A stretch of 19,600 bases of DNA from M3 sp964637445 (GCA_964637445.1 CAZWWS010000047.1:1-19600); one strand, 5' to 3'; positions 1 through 8,085 are shown, numbered from the stretch's first letter. Notes: generated by a model from the letters alone, not told the origin. Made by a program: numbers and translations.

Positions 1-6
1 TATCGC

Positions 7-116
7 GACAGAAACATGGATTTTGGGGTGTGGGCGTTGACGGATTCGAACCGCAGACCCTCTGCTTGTAAGCCAGATGCTGTAAACCAGGTGAGATAAA
101 CGCCCGTGTTTCTGTC
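7..116 (-). repeat. 10-bp inverted repeat flanking the tRNA-Val
   Basis: GACAGAAACA (7-16) and TGTTTCTGTC (107-116) are exact reverse complements. They flank the tRNA, so the 5' leader and 3' trailer of the transcript could pair and hold the tRNA as the loop of a larger stem. Confidence 0.7.
31..105 (-). tRNA. Degenerate tRNA-Val (anticodon UAC), possible pseudo-tRNA
   Basis: The minus strand reads as a 75-nt tRNA with an intact 7-bp acceptor stem (GGGCGTT/AACGCCC), discriminator A, TTCGAAT T-loop and anticodon loop CTTACAA, giving UAC (valine). CCA is not encoded. Several stem pairs are broken: 10T-25C and 13C-22C in the D stem, 31G-39G closing the anticodon stem, and 49T-65C in the T stem. 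The Levitt pair would be C15-C48 instead of the usual G-C. A consensus promoter lies just upstream, so it is probably transcribed. Either this is a decaying extra valine tRNA or an odd functional one; the identity of the fold is clear, its activity is not. Confidence 0.75.
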
Positions 117-126
117 AAAAGCGATG

Positions 127-157
127 CAAAGTTACGACTTTATTTTTAACTGACAAA
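127..157 (-). promoter_or_regulatory. Bacteroidetes-type promoter of the tRNA-Val
   Basis: On the minus strand, TTTG (154-157) is followed after 19 nt by TAACTTTG (127-134), an exact match to the Bacteroidetes -33/-7 consensus. Transcription would begin at about 120, just before the leader half of the inverted repeat. The rest of the gap between the tRNA and the next gene (135-219) is AT-rich with short imperfect palindromes and no clear terminator. Confidence 0.75.
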
Positions 158-219
158 CTTTTTCTGCAAAAAATTGCATTTTTCATCAAAAAGGCCGCAA
201 AAAAGTTTGCTCACTGAGG

Positions 220-879
220 CTATTCCTCCTCCCAATCAACCACCGGGTCTATATTGATATCCTCCACTATTAGCTCTACTGTGGCATTCCGACCTGGATT
301 GATTATCTGATATAAGTCGGCCTCTACCGGCTTCAGAGGCAACCCCTTATACATCGTATCTCGCTTGATGATTATACTGTTTTTTCGTGTGTCCAACTCA
401 AAAGCATAATCTTTTCCATCCATCGCAAATCGCAAGAAAAAGTACTTGTCCGACATCTTGTAATCTGTCTCGATAACAAACTCGTCAAACAGATATATCG
501 TAGACGGCACTGCAATCTCACAGCCTTCGTCGCCTATGCCACGCGTAGACATACCAACTTTCGACGATACATCTGTATCTCTCGACGACGTCTTTTCTAC
601 CCAAACAACCCCATGCTTGTCCGGTATAGGCACGTTAGACGCAGTCACTTGGCGCGAACGTCTATCCACCAAGTCATATCCTTTTATCGCCCCCTTAGGA
701 TTCGACCACTTGATATCAAACGAACAAATCGTGTCGCCCTTGCGAATCACTTTACCATCCACTTTAGCAGCCTTATCATTGATTTTTTCCACCACCATAC
801 ACGTAGCTTTACCACGATTGCCTGCTGCAACCAGCACCGTTATCATCATCACAAGGAGTAGTGTTATCGTCTTTCTCAT
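220..879 (-). CDS. Exported protein of unknown function paired with the CHASE2-like protein
   Basis: This 219-residue protein starts with a classical signal peptide (MRK, then a hydrophobic stretch to about residue 20, ending VLVAAG). It should be exported to the periplasm or cell surface. There is no cysteine directly after the hydrophobic stretch, so it does not look like a lipoprotein. The rest is soluble, beta-rich in appearance and ends in an acidic DWEEE tail. I recognise no family. Its start codon overlaps the stop of the upstream CHASE2-like gene by 4 bp (ATGA), so the two are almost certainly co-translated. A role as periplasmic partner of that membrane protein is inference only. Confidence 0.8.
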   Translation of the reverse strand: MRKTITLLLVMMITVLVAAGNRGKATCMVVEKINDKAAKVDGKVIRKGDTICSFDIKWSNPKGAIKGYDLVDRRSRQVTASNVPIPDKHGVVWVEKTSSRDTDVSSKVGMSTRGIGDEGCEIAVPSTIYLFDEFVIETDYKMSDKYFFLRFAMDGKDYAFELDTRKNSIIIKRDTMYKGLPLKPVEADLYQIINPGRNATVELIVEDINIDPVVDWEEE

Positions 880-2129
880 CTCTTCTGTTGTTTTTTATTT
901 CGAATGAAGGTAATTAGATTTATTATTTTCTTTATAAATGCAAATATCGCCACGAGGATAAGCACTTCGATAGTCTCGCCAAACATAAACAGCGCCACCA
1001 GCACTATCGCCAGCACTATCGGCCATCCGCCTACGAAACGAAACGTCATCCTCACCCAGTCGTTTTGGCTTATCGCATACGCCCAACTCATGCGCATCTG
1101 TTTGGCTCGCGCCTCGGTCCAAAACGACACATGCATTATCAACACGTAGGTCACAAGCGAGAACGCCAACCACATCACTATTGCCACCACCCACGACACA
1201 TTCTGATTACCATCGAGCAGCGATAGGTAAGCATTGACGATGATGAGCGACCCCGGCATCCGTCCGGTTATCGTGGAGTGATTGTCGTCGTTCACCATAT
1301 CCCCCACCACCACATAGCGATCGCGTATCATCTCGGCGACATCCTCATCGGAGCGCGACAGAATATTGTCGCCAAGATTTTCGTAAGAGACTAAACCCGA
1401 CCCTTTTTCAGAGTCGACGTTCAGATAGAAGTCAGGCACTATCGAGCGGCGTATCAACCGCCCATTCATGAAATACAACCCCGCAGAGCCGCCGAAGTTT
1501 GTCACCTCGCTACCCCACAGGTCGTGATACATCTTCATGGCCACCGAATATTCCATATCCGTGTTGACTATCTCATATTTCGAAAAATCGTTGTTAAGTA
1601 TCGTTATCGTATAGTCGGCAAGAGCACTCTTAGCCATCAGCGACGAGTCGGCCATCGCCATATCGGCATGGCGCGGTATCACGATGCGCTCCATCCGGCG
1701 TATCTGAGCAAACAGCGCCGAGTCGCTTTCCGTCTCATGCCCTTGTTCAAATCTCACATCGAGCAAGATATATCGATAAGTATCATATCGCTCCGCTACC
1801 TGCAACAGCTTCAGCAACTTCGCGCGGTCGGTTATGTCGATATTGCCTATCTCAAATCCATTTTCGTCGTATGCCGCCACAAGCTGACGGTCGTATGCCA
1901 CATTGACCAGCAGTACCGAGTCGGTAGCCGTACGCTCAACCCCCTCGTCGACCATGTCGCGCATCTCCCAGAAATAATGAAGTACGTTGTGCTCGTTGCC
2001 TATCAGCGTGGGCACATTCGACAGCAGATAGCTCACATAGACCATCAATAGCCCCACCACCGACGATATTGCAATCGCCGATTGTCGCTTCTTCCATCGA
2101 TTTTCCGCATTGTTCCTTTTTTTCGACAT
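876..2129 (-). CDS. CHASE2-like sensor domain membrane protein without an output domain
   Basis: This 417-residue membrane protein has one N-terminal helix (about residues 18-37), a large extracytoplasmic region (about 40-305) and three hydrophobic segments near the C terminus (about 312-332, 369-384, 387-406). The outer region has the look of CHASE2 sensors: a VNVAYDR strand, an RAKLLKLLQ helix, an ILLDVRF strand, and a closing RYVVVGDM plus a PGSLIIVNAYLSLL helix. CHASE2 usually feeds a kinase, cyclase or phosphodiesterase. Here only a short basic tail (RNKKQQKR) follows the last helix, so any signal must pass to a partner. It is translationally coupled to the exported protein downstream. 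The CHASE2 assignment is by motif recall and moderately sure. Confidence 0.8.
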   Translation of the reverse strand: MSKKRNNAENRWKKRQSAIAISSVVGLLMVYVSYLLSNVPTLIGNEHNVLHYFWEMRDMVDEGVERTATDSVLLVNVAYDRQLVAAYDENGFEIGNIDITDRAKLLKLLQVAERYDTYRYILLDVRFEQGHETESDSALFAQIRRMERIVIPRHADMAMADSSLMAKSALADYTITILNNDFSKYEIVNTDMEYSVAMKMYHDLWGSEVTNFGGSAGLYFMNGRLIRRSIVPDFYLNVDSEKGSGLVSYENLGDNILSRSDEDVAEMIRDRYVVVGDMVNDDNHSTITGRMPGSLIIVNAYLSLLDGNQNVSWVVAIVMWLAFSLVTYVLIMHVSFWTEARAKQMRMSWAYAISQNDWVRMTFRFVGGWPIVLAIVLVALFMFGETIEVLILVAIFAFIKKIINLITFIRNKKQQKR

Positions 2130-2158
2130 AGCTGTTATTTCATAGGATTCCTACGCAG

Positions 2159-2189
2159 TAAAATTAATAAAAAACACCAACTCCACCAA
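2159..2189 (-). promoter_or_regulatory. Possible promoter of the CHASE2 pair
   Basis: On the minus strand, TTG (2187-2189) lies 20 nt before TAATTTTA (2159-2166). This is one base off TAnnTTTG, with good spacing and a leader of about 25 nt to the start codon. Confidence 0.4.
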
Positions 2190-2262
2190 GCTCGCCACCA
2201 ATAAATCATCGTCATGACGCTCTCAAATATCGATTACCCTGCCATAACTCCTATTTTTTTTG

Positions 2263-2270
2263 TACTTTTG
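2263..2270 (+). promoter_or_regulatory. -7 element of the glycosyltransferase promoter
   Basis: TACTTTTG matches the TAnnTTTG consensus 21 nt before the ATG at 2292. No convincing -33 TTTG is seen at the expected spacing. Confidence 0.5.
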
Positions 2271-2291
2271 CATTCAAATCATCGTTAGATA

Positions 2292-3464
2292 ATGTTTTCA
2301 CTTCAATTTTCAATCACAACAATAACCCTCCTCTCCATCACTTTCATAGCCGTAGTATTGCTACTGACCATCTATCGACGCCGCGTGGCATCGGTGGGAC
2401 GTCATGCCATAGTCTGCAACAACGACGACACTCCCGACTCGCTACCGCGCGCATCGGTCATCGTCTATGCCGACATCGACACTGCGCCTGACCGGCTCCG
2501 CGCACTGCTCAAGCAATTGCTCTCTCAGGAGTATCCCGACAGCTACGAAGTGATCGTGATCAACGATGGTTCAAGCGTCACCACTCGCCAAGTTGTGGAA
2601 TCGATGATTCCCGACCATCCCAACCTGTATCTGTCGTTTACCCCCGACGACACTCGCAACCTCTCGCGCCGCAAACTCGCGCTCACCATCGGCATCAAAG
2701 CCGCTCGCCACGACGTCGTGGTGCTCACTTGTGCCGACACCGCAATCGTCTCTTCTCGCTGGCTGTCGTCGATGACTCGCCACTTCGCTCGCCGGCACGA
2801 CATCGTGATTGGATATGCCTCCATCGCTCCGAATAGCGACTGCTCACGCGGACGTCGCTATCGCGCTTTCGACTCGGCAGCTTGCGCCGTCGACTATCTA
2901 TCGGCTGCCATCGCTCGCCACACCTTCCGCGGCACAGGCTACAATATAGCCTACCGTCGCTCGGTATTCTTCGACAACAAAGGATTCTCGCGCTCGCTCA
3001 ATCTCCGCTATGGCGACGACGATATATTTATCGACCAGATCGCTCGGCAATACAGTGCGACCGTAGAGTTGTCGGTCGATAGCCATGTGGAGGTCATCAC
3101 CGACCGCCCCGCAGCATTCCACCACGAGATGCGCAAGCGTCGTGCTTTCACCCACAAATTTCTGCGCCGCGCCCCGCGCTTGCTCAACGGCTTCTGCTCC
3201 ACATTGTTTTATACATGGCTTCTTGCATCTTGCGCCGCCATCGCTTCGGCATGGGGCAACCTTATCGTCGCCATCGCAGTCGCAGTCCTCGCGCTCGCAC
3301 TTTGGATTCCTGTCATCGTCGCTTGGCGCCGCACTCTCCGCGTCCTCCACAGCCGCCGACTGCTACTCACCATTCCGGCAATGATCTTACGCCACCCATT
3401 CACCAACCTCGCCTATCGTCTTCGCGCTAAGCGACATACGAACCGCAACTACACCTGGCAATAA
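2292..3464 (+). CDS. Membrane-anchored family 2 glycosyltransferase
   Basis: This 390-residue protein has one N-terminal membrane helix (about residues 7-28), a GT-A fold (about 52-290) and two hydrophobic segments near the C terminus (about 307-345). It should transfer a sugar from an activated donor at the cytoplasmic face of the inner membrane, for a glycan or lipid acceptor that cannot be read from sequence. Visible GT2 landmarks are ASVIVYAD, YEVIVINDGSS, GTGYNIAYRRSVFF and the acidic GDDDIF motif, followed by a basic KRRAFTHK stretch in place of a QxxRW motif. The usual DxD metal motif (LTDAD in many relatives) reads LTCADTA here, so its first aspartate is lost. The gene stands alone, divergent from the CHASE2 pair. 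Confidence 0.85.
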   Translation: MFSLQFSITTITLLSITFIAVVLLLTIYRRRVASVGRHAIVCNNDDTPDSLPRASVIVYADIDTAPDRLRALLKQLLSQEYPDSYEVIVINDGSSVTTRQVVESMIPDHPNLYLSFTPDDTRNLSRRKLALTIGIKAARHDVVVLTCADTAIVSSRWLSSMTRHFARRHDIVIGYASIAPNSDCSRGRRYRAFDSAACAVDYLSAAIARHTFRGTGYNIAYRRSVFFDNKGFSRSLNLRYGDDDIFIDQIARQYSATVELSVDSHVEVITDRPAAFHHEMRKRRAFTHKFLRRAPRLLNGFCSTLFYTWLLASCAAIASAWGNLIVAIAVAVLALALWIPVIVAWRRTLRVLHSRRLLLTIPAMILRHPFTNLAYRLRAKRHTNRNYTWQ

Positions 3465-3491
3465 AAAAAATCGCACATTTTGTTTGAAAAA

Positions 3492-3523
3492 TTTGCACAG
3501 TAAAAATATTTCTTATAACTTTG
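3492..3523 (+). promoter_or_regulatory. Bacteroidetes-type promoter of the tRNA-Asp
   Basis: TTTG (3492-3495), 20-nt spacer, TAACTTTG (3516-3523): a full match to the -33/-7 consensus, about 43 nt before the mature tRNA. Confidence 0.8.
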
Positions 3524-3566
3524 CACTCGCAAAACGGCAATAAACCGCCCGAAAGCAAAAAACTCT

Positions 3567-3640
3567 GGTGTGGTAGTTCAGCTGGTTAGAATACCTGCCT
3601 GTCACGCAGGGGGTCGCGGGTTCGAGTCCCGTCCATACCG
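3567..3640 (+). tRNA. tRNA-Asp (anticodon GUC)
   Basis: A complete 74-nt cloverleaf: acceptor GGTGTGG pairs with CCATACC (one G-T wobble), D-loop with GG, anticodon stem CCTGC/GCAGG around the loop CTGTCAC (GUC), T-loop TTCGAGT and discriminator G. CCA is not encoded in full. It has its own promoter and terminator. Confidence 0.95.
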
Positions 3641-3653
3641 CAGAGGAGAGAGG

Positions 3654-3704
3654 AGACTGAGCAATTGTTATTCCTTGTGAATACGGTCGCTCAGTCTTTT
3701 TTTT
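3654..3704 (+). terminator. Rho-independent terminator of tRNA-Asp
   Basis: AGACTGAGC (3654-3662) pairs perfectly with GCTCAGTCT (3689-3697) and is followed by a run of T to 3704. A second small stem (TATTC 3669-3673, GAATA 3679-3683) nests inside the loop. Confidence 0.85.
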
Positions 3705-3729
3705 ACCCTTACAAATATTCTCTTTGCTC

Positions 3730-4563
3730 ATGAACGAAATAAATTTCCCCAAACGACACAGTCTGTCGGCACAAGTGACCGACGAAGAGATAGAATGCGG
3801 CGAGTTCGACGACTTTGGCTGCTCCTACTCCGACGACGGGCATCGTCTGATGCAATTTCCCGTCGAGATTGGCGAGCGACTGAAACACTATTCCGTCGCC
3901 GAAGGCACTGTGGTGGTGTGCGATAGTGCGTTTGAAGGGTGCGACGGATTCCACTCCATAGAGCTCCCCGAGTCGCTGAAAGTGATTGGAGAATTGGCGT
4001 TTTATGGCTGCGAACGCCTCTCAGAGTTATCTCTCCCCGAAGGTCTGCTTGCCATCGGCAAAAATGCTTTTTCCAATTGCGCAAAACTAAATTCGATTAC
4101 GTTACCTGCCTCGGTCAAGATCATCGGCGCAAATCCATTCTACCGCAGCGGCATCACGGAAATAATCATTCGCTCGGAGCATTTTGCCATCTACTCCGAA
4201 TCGCTCACAAGCCTTTCCGACGGCACTCTGATAGCCTATCTTGGCGACTCCGCCGACTACCACACCCCCGATGGCGTAAGCATCATCGGCGAGGATGCTT
4301 TTCACGAAGTGAAATCGCTCCGCCGCCTCTCGCTATGCCTCGGCGTCAAAGAGATTGATAGGTTTGCCGTAGTAGGATGCAGCGAGTTGCGCGAGATTTC
4401 GTTACCAAGCTCGCTCGAAGCCATCCATCAAGAGGCATTCTCTTTCTGTCGAAATTTGGAATTGATTACCGCGCCGGCATCGTTGCCTGCCGATGTGCGT
4501 CAAGCCATCCGCGATGCCGCCGAGCAAGCAGGAGCGCAAGTGAAAGTAAGATTTATTGCGTAA
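3730..4563 (+). CDS. BspA-type leucine-rich repeat protein (LRR_5)
   Basis: This 277-residue protein starts at the ATG at 3730; a TTG six bases earlier is in frame but less likely. It has about five tandem repeats of the Treponema/BspA LRR kind, each with an AFxxCxxLxxIxLPxSLxxIG pattern, for example AFEGCDGFHSIELPESLKVI and AFSNCAKLNSITLPASVKII, then a short helical tail. Such repeats form a curved solenoid used for protein binding. Unlike surface BspA proteins it has no signal peptide and no sorting domain, so it is probably cytoplasmic. Its 3' end overlaps the convergent downstream gene by 11 bp. No promoter is clear; the short space after the tRNA-Asp terminator leaves little room for one. 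Confidence 0.85.
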   Translation: MNEINFPKRHSLSAQVTDEEIECGEFDDFGCSYSDDGHRLMQFPVEIGERLKHYSVAEGTVVVCDSAFEGCDGFHSIELPESLKVIGELAFYGCERLSELSLPEGLLAIGKNAFSNCAKLNSITLPASVKIIGANPFYRSGITEIIIRSEHFAIYSESLTSLSDGTLIAYLGDSADYHTPDGVSIIGEDAFHEVKSLRRLSLCLGVKEIDRFAVVGCSELREISLPSSLEAIHQEAFSFCRNLELITAPASLPADVRQAIRDAAEQAGAQVKVRFIA

Positions 4564-5011
4564 GTTGTCGCACTATACGATAGCCCGGACGATTATTGAA
4601 TGTAGTTGAGACAAACAATCCCGTCGGCTCGCTGATATATTGGATGTGGTATCGCTCCGGTGCAAGAAAGTCAAGACGAAATATCGCTGTGTCGACCGAT
4701 TCGGCTTCCGGATTGCGCCCATAGACTATCCGCTCCTCTATCTTTATGTCAAACCCTATGACCGTCACCGCAAGGCTCACGGCTCCATCAACGGTAACAT
4801 CTGGTGTAGCTCTGCGCACGAGCCTTACCGACAGATCATCAAACGATTCAAGCTCAATCTCGGCCGTAGCCACATCACACTTCATCAGACTACCGGCAAG
4901 CAAATGCTGGCGAGCCTCACCGCGTGAGTCAGGCTTCATGGCAAAAGCAGCCACTACGGCAGCCACGAGTGTAGCTATGACATAAAACTCTACTGAATAG
5001 AAAAAATCCAC
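4553..5011 (-). CDS. Small membrane-anchored protein of unknown function
   Basis: This 152-residue protein starts with GTG; the G is also the last base of the upstream TAG stop, so the two genes are translationally coupled. A single N-terminal membrane segment (about residues 7-25) precedes a soluble, beta-rich domain with alternating hydrophobic strands. I recognise no family. As the last gene of the trmD - DUF6056-like operon, it may assist the membrane protein before it, which is inference from position only. Confidence 0.75.
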   Translation of the reverse strand: MDFFYSVEFYVIATLVAAVVAAFAMKPDSRGEARQHLLAGSLMKCDVATAEIELESFDDLSVRLVRRATPDVTVDGAVSLAVTVIGFDIKIEERIVYGRNPEAESVDTAIFRLDFLAPERYHIQYISEPTGLFVSTTFNNRPGYRIVRQLTQ

Positions 5012-6600
5012 TACTTCACATTGATAGATTTCACTTGCCGGAATTGTCCGCTACGCTCCAAATCAATAAAATAGCGATAAAGCGTATCGCCTTGAGATGT
5101 CATGCAACGACGAATGTACATGTTATACACTCTGGCAGAGTGTATCCCGGCGATTTTCTGCAACAACTCAGCAGGTGGCGATAGTGCCGGATAAGCCTCG
5201 CCGACTTCCACTACGATATTTTCATAGGGTATACTGTCGCGTGAATATATGTAAGGATATTCGCCTCGGAATGGATTTTCGCCATCCAACTTATCCCACT
5301 GCTCATAAGACACTCCTTCAAAGCGCTTTGGAGCAAAAAGGCAATACTGCCCTATATCAAGACGAGTAGTATATCGCATCATATAATAACTACTATTCCC
5401 TATCGAATATGATTTGGGGATATCAAGCACCCACCATGGAAGATTCATGCCCTCCGTCATATCCATATAAATATCGGGAGACTTGGTCGTTTGGAGATAC
5501 TCAATAATCTCATAATGCTCTTTCGACAATTTATGCTGCCATCTGATTAATTCCGCCATAAACGCCACCACTATCAGCGTTGCTATTGAGGCGATAAAAT
5601 AGTGTGGTTTTCGACACCATTCGTAGCAGTTGACCATAGTCGACAGTGTGGCTATCAGCAAAGCCGCATTTGCCAACCACATAGCTCTATTTGGAGCTAC
5701 TAACACCACCACCATCATAATATTTACAACAAACACCGCAATCCAATATATATTTCGTTTCAGCTCACTCAGCGACTTTCGCCATCCGCGAGTAAATGCC
5801 ACTATCGCTATAACCAGCATATAAATATATATCGGGTAGCTACGAGAAAATGTTCTCAACATCGCCGGCAACAAATCCCTTGATTCGCTACGCTCAAAAC
5901 GCATCAGCGTCGACGGAGCTAACGCACAGAGTGCCGTACCCACCGCAAGTGCTATTATCATCGCTATTCGATGACGACGCAATTCCTTCGGCACAAACGG
6001 CAGACTCACTACAGATGCACACGCCAATGGAATCGAAAACCCTTCGTGCATCCATCCGGCAATCAGGGCTATTACAAACGGATAGATTTTCGCTTTTTTA
6101 TCAGCATACAGAAATATATAACTATAGGCAAGCACAGCCACACACGGCCATGTATAGTTAAACAAAAAGTCGCTCGACACCATATTATCGGTCCATGGGA
6201 AATATTTCCACATCACAAGGGCTATTACTCCCACCACCCATGTATACGACATCGCGCGTCGCGGAGCGATACATCTCACTATCAACCACAGCATCAGCCC
6301 CACGATAAGCCCATGCATAAAATCCACTATCCACTGAGGCATTGGCACCGAGAAGGTCATCAATATATTCGACAGTCTCCCATTCACAAGCCACCAATGA
6401 TTCCATGCCGACACAGCCGCATCGCCAAATCCCTCAATAGGCTCACCTACCAACTCCCAAAAGTCGTTTTCACACGTAGGCAATGCCTTCAACTGATACA
6501 CAAAATCGTCGGCAAATGGTGCCGCGACCATTTGCCATATAGCGATACCGATAGTCACTATGGCAATTATCAGCGTTGAATAGCAGGCAGCTCGATTCAT
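5011..6600 (-). CDS. DUF6056-like polytopic membrane protein
   Basis: This 529-residue protein has about ten to twelve hydrophobic helices in its first 350 residues and a soluble C-terminal domain (about 370-529). Near the N terminus it shows an acidic FADDFVYQ motif (about 29-36) right after the first helix and a WWLVNGRLSN motif (69-78). These are typical of DUF6056 and recall the acidic first loop of GT-C glycosyltransferases, which use lipid-linked sugars. A GT-C-like activity is a family-level guess; the acceptor is unknown. The gene lies 12 bp after trmD and shares one base with the following gene, so it is in the same operon. Confidence 0.75.
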   Translation of the reverse strand: MNRAACYSTLIIAIVTIGIAIWQMVAAPFADDFVYQLKALPTCENDFWELVGEPIEGFGDAAVSAWNHWWLVNGRLSNILMTFSVPMPQWIVDFMHGLIVGLMLWLIVRCIAPRRAMSYTWVVGVIALVMWKYFPWTDNMVSSDFLFNYTWPCVAVLAYSYIFLYADKKAKIYPFVIALIAGWMHEGFSIPLACASVVSLPFVPKELRRHRIAMIIALAVGTALCALAPSTLMRFERSESRDLLPAMLRTFSRSYPIYIYMLVIAIVAFTRGWRKSLSELKRNIYWIAVFVVNIMMVVVLVAPNRAMWLANAALLIATLSTMVNCYEWCRKPHYFIASIATLIVVAFMAELIRWQHKLSKEHYEIIEYLQTTKSPDIYMDMTEGMNLPWWVLDIPKSYSIGNSSYYMMRYTTRLDIGQYCLFAPKRFEGVSYEQWDKLDGENPFRGEYPYIYSRDSIPYENIVVEVGEAYPALSPPAELLQKIAGIHSARVYNMYIRRCMTSQGDTLYRYFIDLERSGQFRQVKSINVK

Positions 6601-6612
6601 GGCAGATAGATT

Positions 6613-7290
6613 TTATTCGTCAAGGAGTCCGGGGCGCAACAAGCGTGTACGTTCCAAGGCTTGCTCATGCTTCCACGCATCGATTTTGGCTTGATGTCCC
6701 GACAGCAAGATGTCGGGCACTCGCCATCCGTTATACTCCGCCGGACGCGTGTAGACCGGTGGCGCAAGGAGATTGTCTTGAAACGAATCGCTCAGCGCAC
6801 TCTGCTCATCGCCGATAGCTCCGGGAATAAGACGAACTATTGCATCGGTGATGATTGCCGCCGGCAATTCGCCTCCGGTGAGCACATAGTCGCCAATCGA
6901 GATTTCGCGAGTGATCAGATGCTCGCGAATACGATAGTCTATCCCCTTATAGTGTCCGCACAGGATGATGATATTCTCAAGCATCGACATCTGATTGGCC
7001 AACGGCTGCGACAATATCTCTCCGTCGGGCGAAGTAAATATCACCTCATCGTAGTCGCGTTGCGCTTTCAAGTGGGATATTGCGCGATCCACCGGCTCGA
7101 TTTGCATCACCATTCCGGCCTCGCCGCCAAACGGATAGTCGTCGACCTTGCGATGTTTCGACAGCGAGAAGTCGCGCAGATTGTGTACTACTATTTCTAC
7201 AAGCCCTTTATCTTGAGCGCGTTTCAATATTGAGCAACCCAGCGGCGACTCAAGCATTTCGGGCAATACGGTGAGAATATCGATGCGCAT
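6613..7290 (-). CDS. trmD: tRNA (guanine-N1-)-methyltransferase TrmD
   Basis: TrmD methylates N1 of G37 in tRNAs with a G at position 36, using S-adenosylmethionine, and prevents frameshifting. The 225 residues match the usual length. Characteristic parts are the start MRIDILTVLPEM, KHRKVDDYPFGGEAGMVM (about 45-62), the knotted SAM-binding region with CGHYKGIDYR (111-120) and SIGDYVLTGGE (131-141), the SDSF segment with the probable catalytic aspartate at about 168, and the tail PDILLSGHQAKIDAW. It is the first gene of an operon with the DUF6056-like protein. It normally sits with rimM or rpsP in many phyla, but not here. Confidence 0.97.
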   Translation of the reverse strand: MRIDILTVLPEMLESPLGCSILKRAQDKGLVEIVVHNLRDFSLSKHRKVDDYPFGGEAGMVMQIEPVDRAISHLKAQRDYDEVIFTSPDGEILSQPLANQMSMLENIIILCGHYKGIDYRIREHLITREISIGDYVLTGGELPAAIITDAIVRLIPGAIGDEQSALSDSFQDNLLAPPVYTRPAEYNGWRVPDILLSGHQAKIDAWKHEQALERTRLLRPGLLDE

Positions 7291-7322
7291 ATCGTTAAGC
7301 GTAAATATTTGTTTTCCGGATG

Positions 7323-7330
7323 CAAAGTTA
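7323..7330 (-). promoter_or_regulatory. -7 element of the trmD promoter
   Basis: On the minus strand TAACTTTG, a perfect TAnnTTTG match, lies about 32 nt before the trmD start codon. No -33 TTTG is seen at 19-21 nt. Confidence 0.6.
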
Positions 7331-7480
7331 GCGATTTATCTCGAATTTACGCTCCACCGCTACAAGACGTGAGCTGCATTAGTTGCATTTTGACCATTTT
7401 TTTATTGCACAAACTTAAAATTAGTGTGCAACAATGGCTTTTTTCTTACAATTTGCTATTTAATAATGAAAATAAATTAC

Positions 7481-7488
7481 TATTTTTG
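7481..7488 (+). promoter_or_regulatory. -7 element of the XRE-cupin gene promoter
   Basis: TATTTTTG matches TAnnTTTG and lies 28 nt before the ATG at 7517. The -33 element is not clear. The rest of the divergent region (7331-7480) is AT-rich with nothing else recognised. Confidence 0.5.
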
Positions 7489-7516
7489 TGCGCATAAAGT
7501 TATTAAAAGAGAAGAC

Positions 7517-8065
7517 ATGGATCATATCAAAGAAGTAGCCAACCGCTTGAAAGGACTTCGCGAATCGATGGAGCAGTCGCAAGAGGAAATGGCTTCAAAT
7601 ACAGGTGTCGACGTTGCCACCTATGTGTCGTATGAAAAAGGAGAACTCGACATTCCCGTGAGTTATCTCCATCGTCTGGCGGCGCAATACGGCGTGGAGC
7701 TTACAGTGCTTCTGTTTGGCGAAGAGCCGAAGATGAGCACCTATTTCGTCACTCGTGCAGGCAAAGGTGCAAGCGTCGAGCGCACAAAAGCATATAAGTA
7801 TCAGGGACTGGCTGCAGGATTCTCGCGCAGAAATTTCACACCGTTTATGGTGACCATCGAGCCGAAAGAGGATTTGGCGATTACCCTCAACTCGCATGTC
7901 GGACAGGAATACAACTATGTCGTCGAGGGACGAATGGAAATCGTCGTTTCCGGTCATTCCATCTATCTGGGTGTAGGCGACAGCATCATGTTTGATGCGC
8001 TCCAGCCCCACGGTATGAGAGCATTAGATGGAAAACCGGTTAAATTTTTGGCAATAATCTCATAA
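7517..8065 (+). CDS. XRE-family transcriptional regulator with C-terminal cupin domain
   Basis: This 182-residue protein starts at ATG 7517, which fits the domain start and the -7 element; longer in-frame reading only adds an unlikely leader. Residues about 8-62 form an XRE helix-turn-helix (RLKGLRESMEQSQEEMA, VDVATYVSYEKGELDIPVSYL). Residues about 105-180 form a cupin beta-barrel (EYNYVVEGRMEIVVSGHSIYLGVGDSIMFDALQPHGM), which in this family binds a small ligand. It lies 20 bp before an acyl-CoA synthetase gene. It probably controls that gene in response to a substrate or product such as a fatty or aromatic acid, which is inference. Confidence 0.9.
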   Translation: MDHIKEVANRLKGLRESMEQSQEEMASNTGVDVATYVSYEKGELDIPVSYLHRLAAQYGVELTVLLFGEEPKMSTYFVTRAGKGASVERTKAYKYQGLAAGFSRRNFTPFMVTIEPKEDLAITLNSHVGQEYNYVVEGRMEIVVSGHSIYLGVGDSIMFDALQPHGMRALDGKPVKFLAIIS

Positions 8066-8085
8066 GAAAACGTATATAATTTGCT

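Noticed and set aside
1524..2051. 175-codon frame on the plus strand
   Set aside because: Antisense to the CHASE2-like gene; no domain and no start context.
5971..6579. 202-codon open frame on the plus strand
   Set aside because: It is antisense to the DUF6056-like gene, His/Arg/Gln-rich and without recognisable domains; it is a shadow of the real frame.
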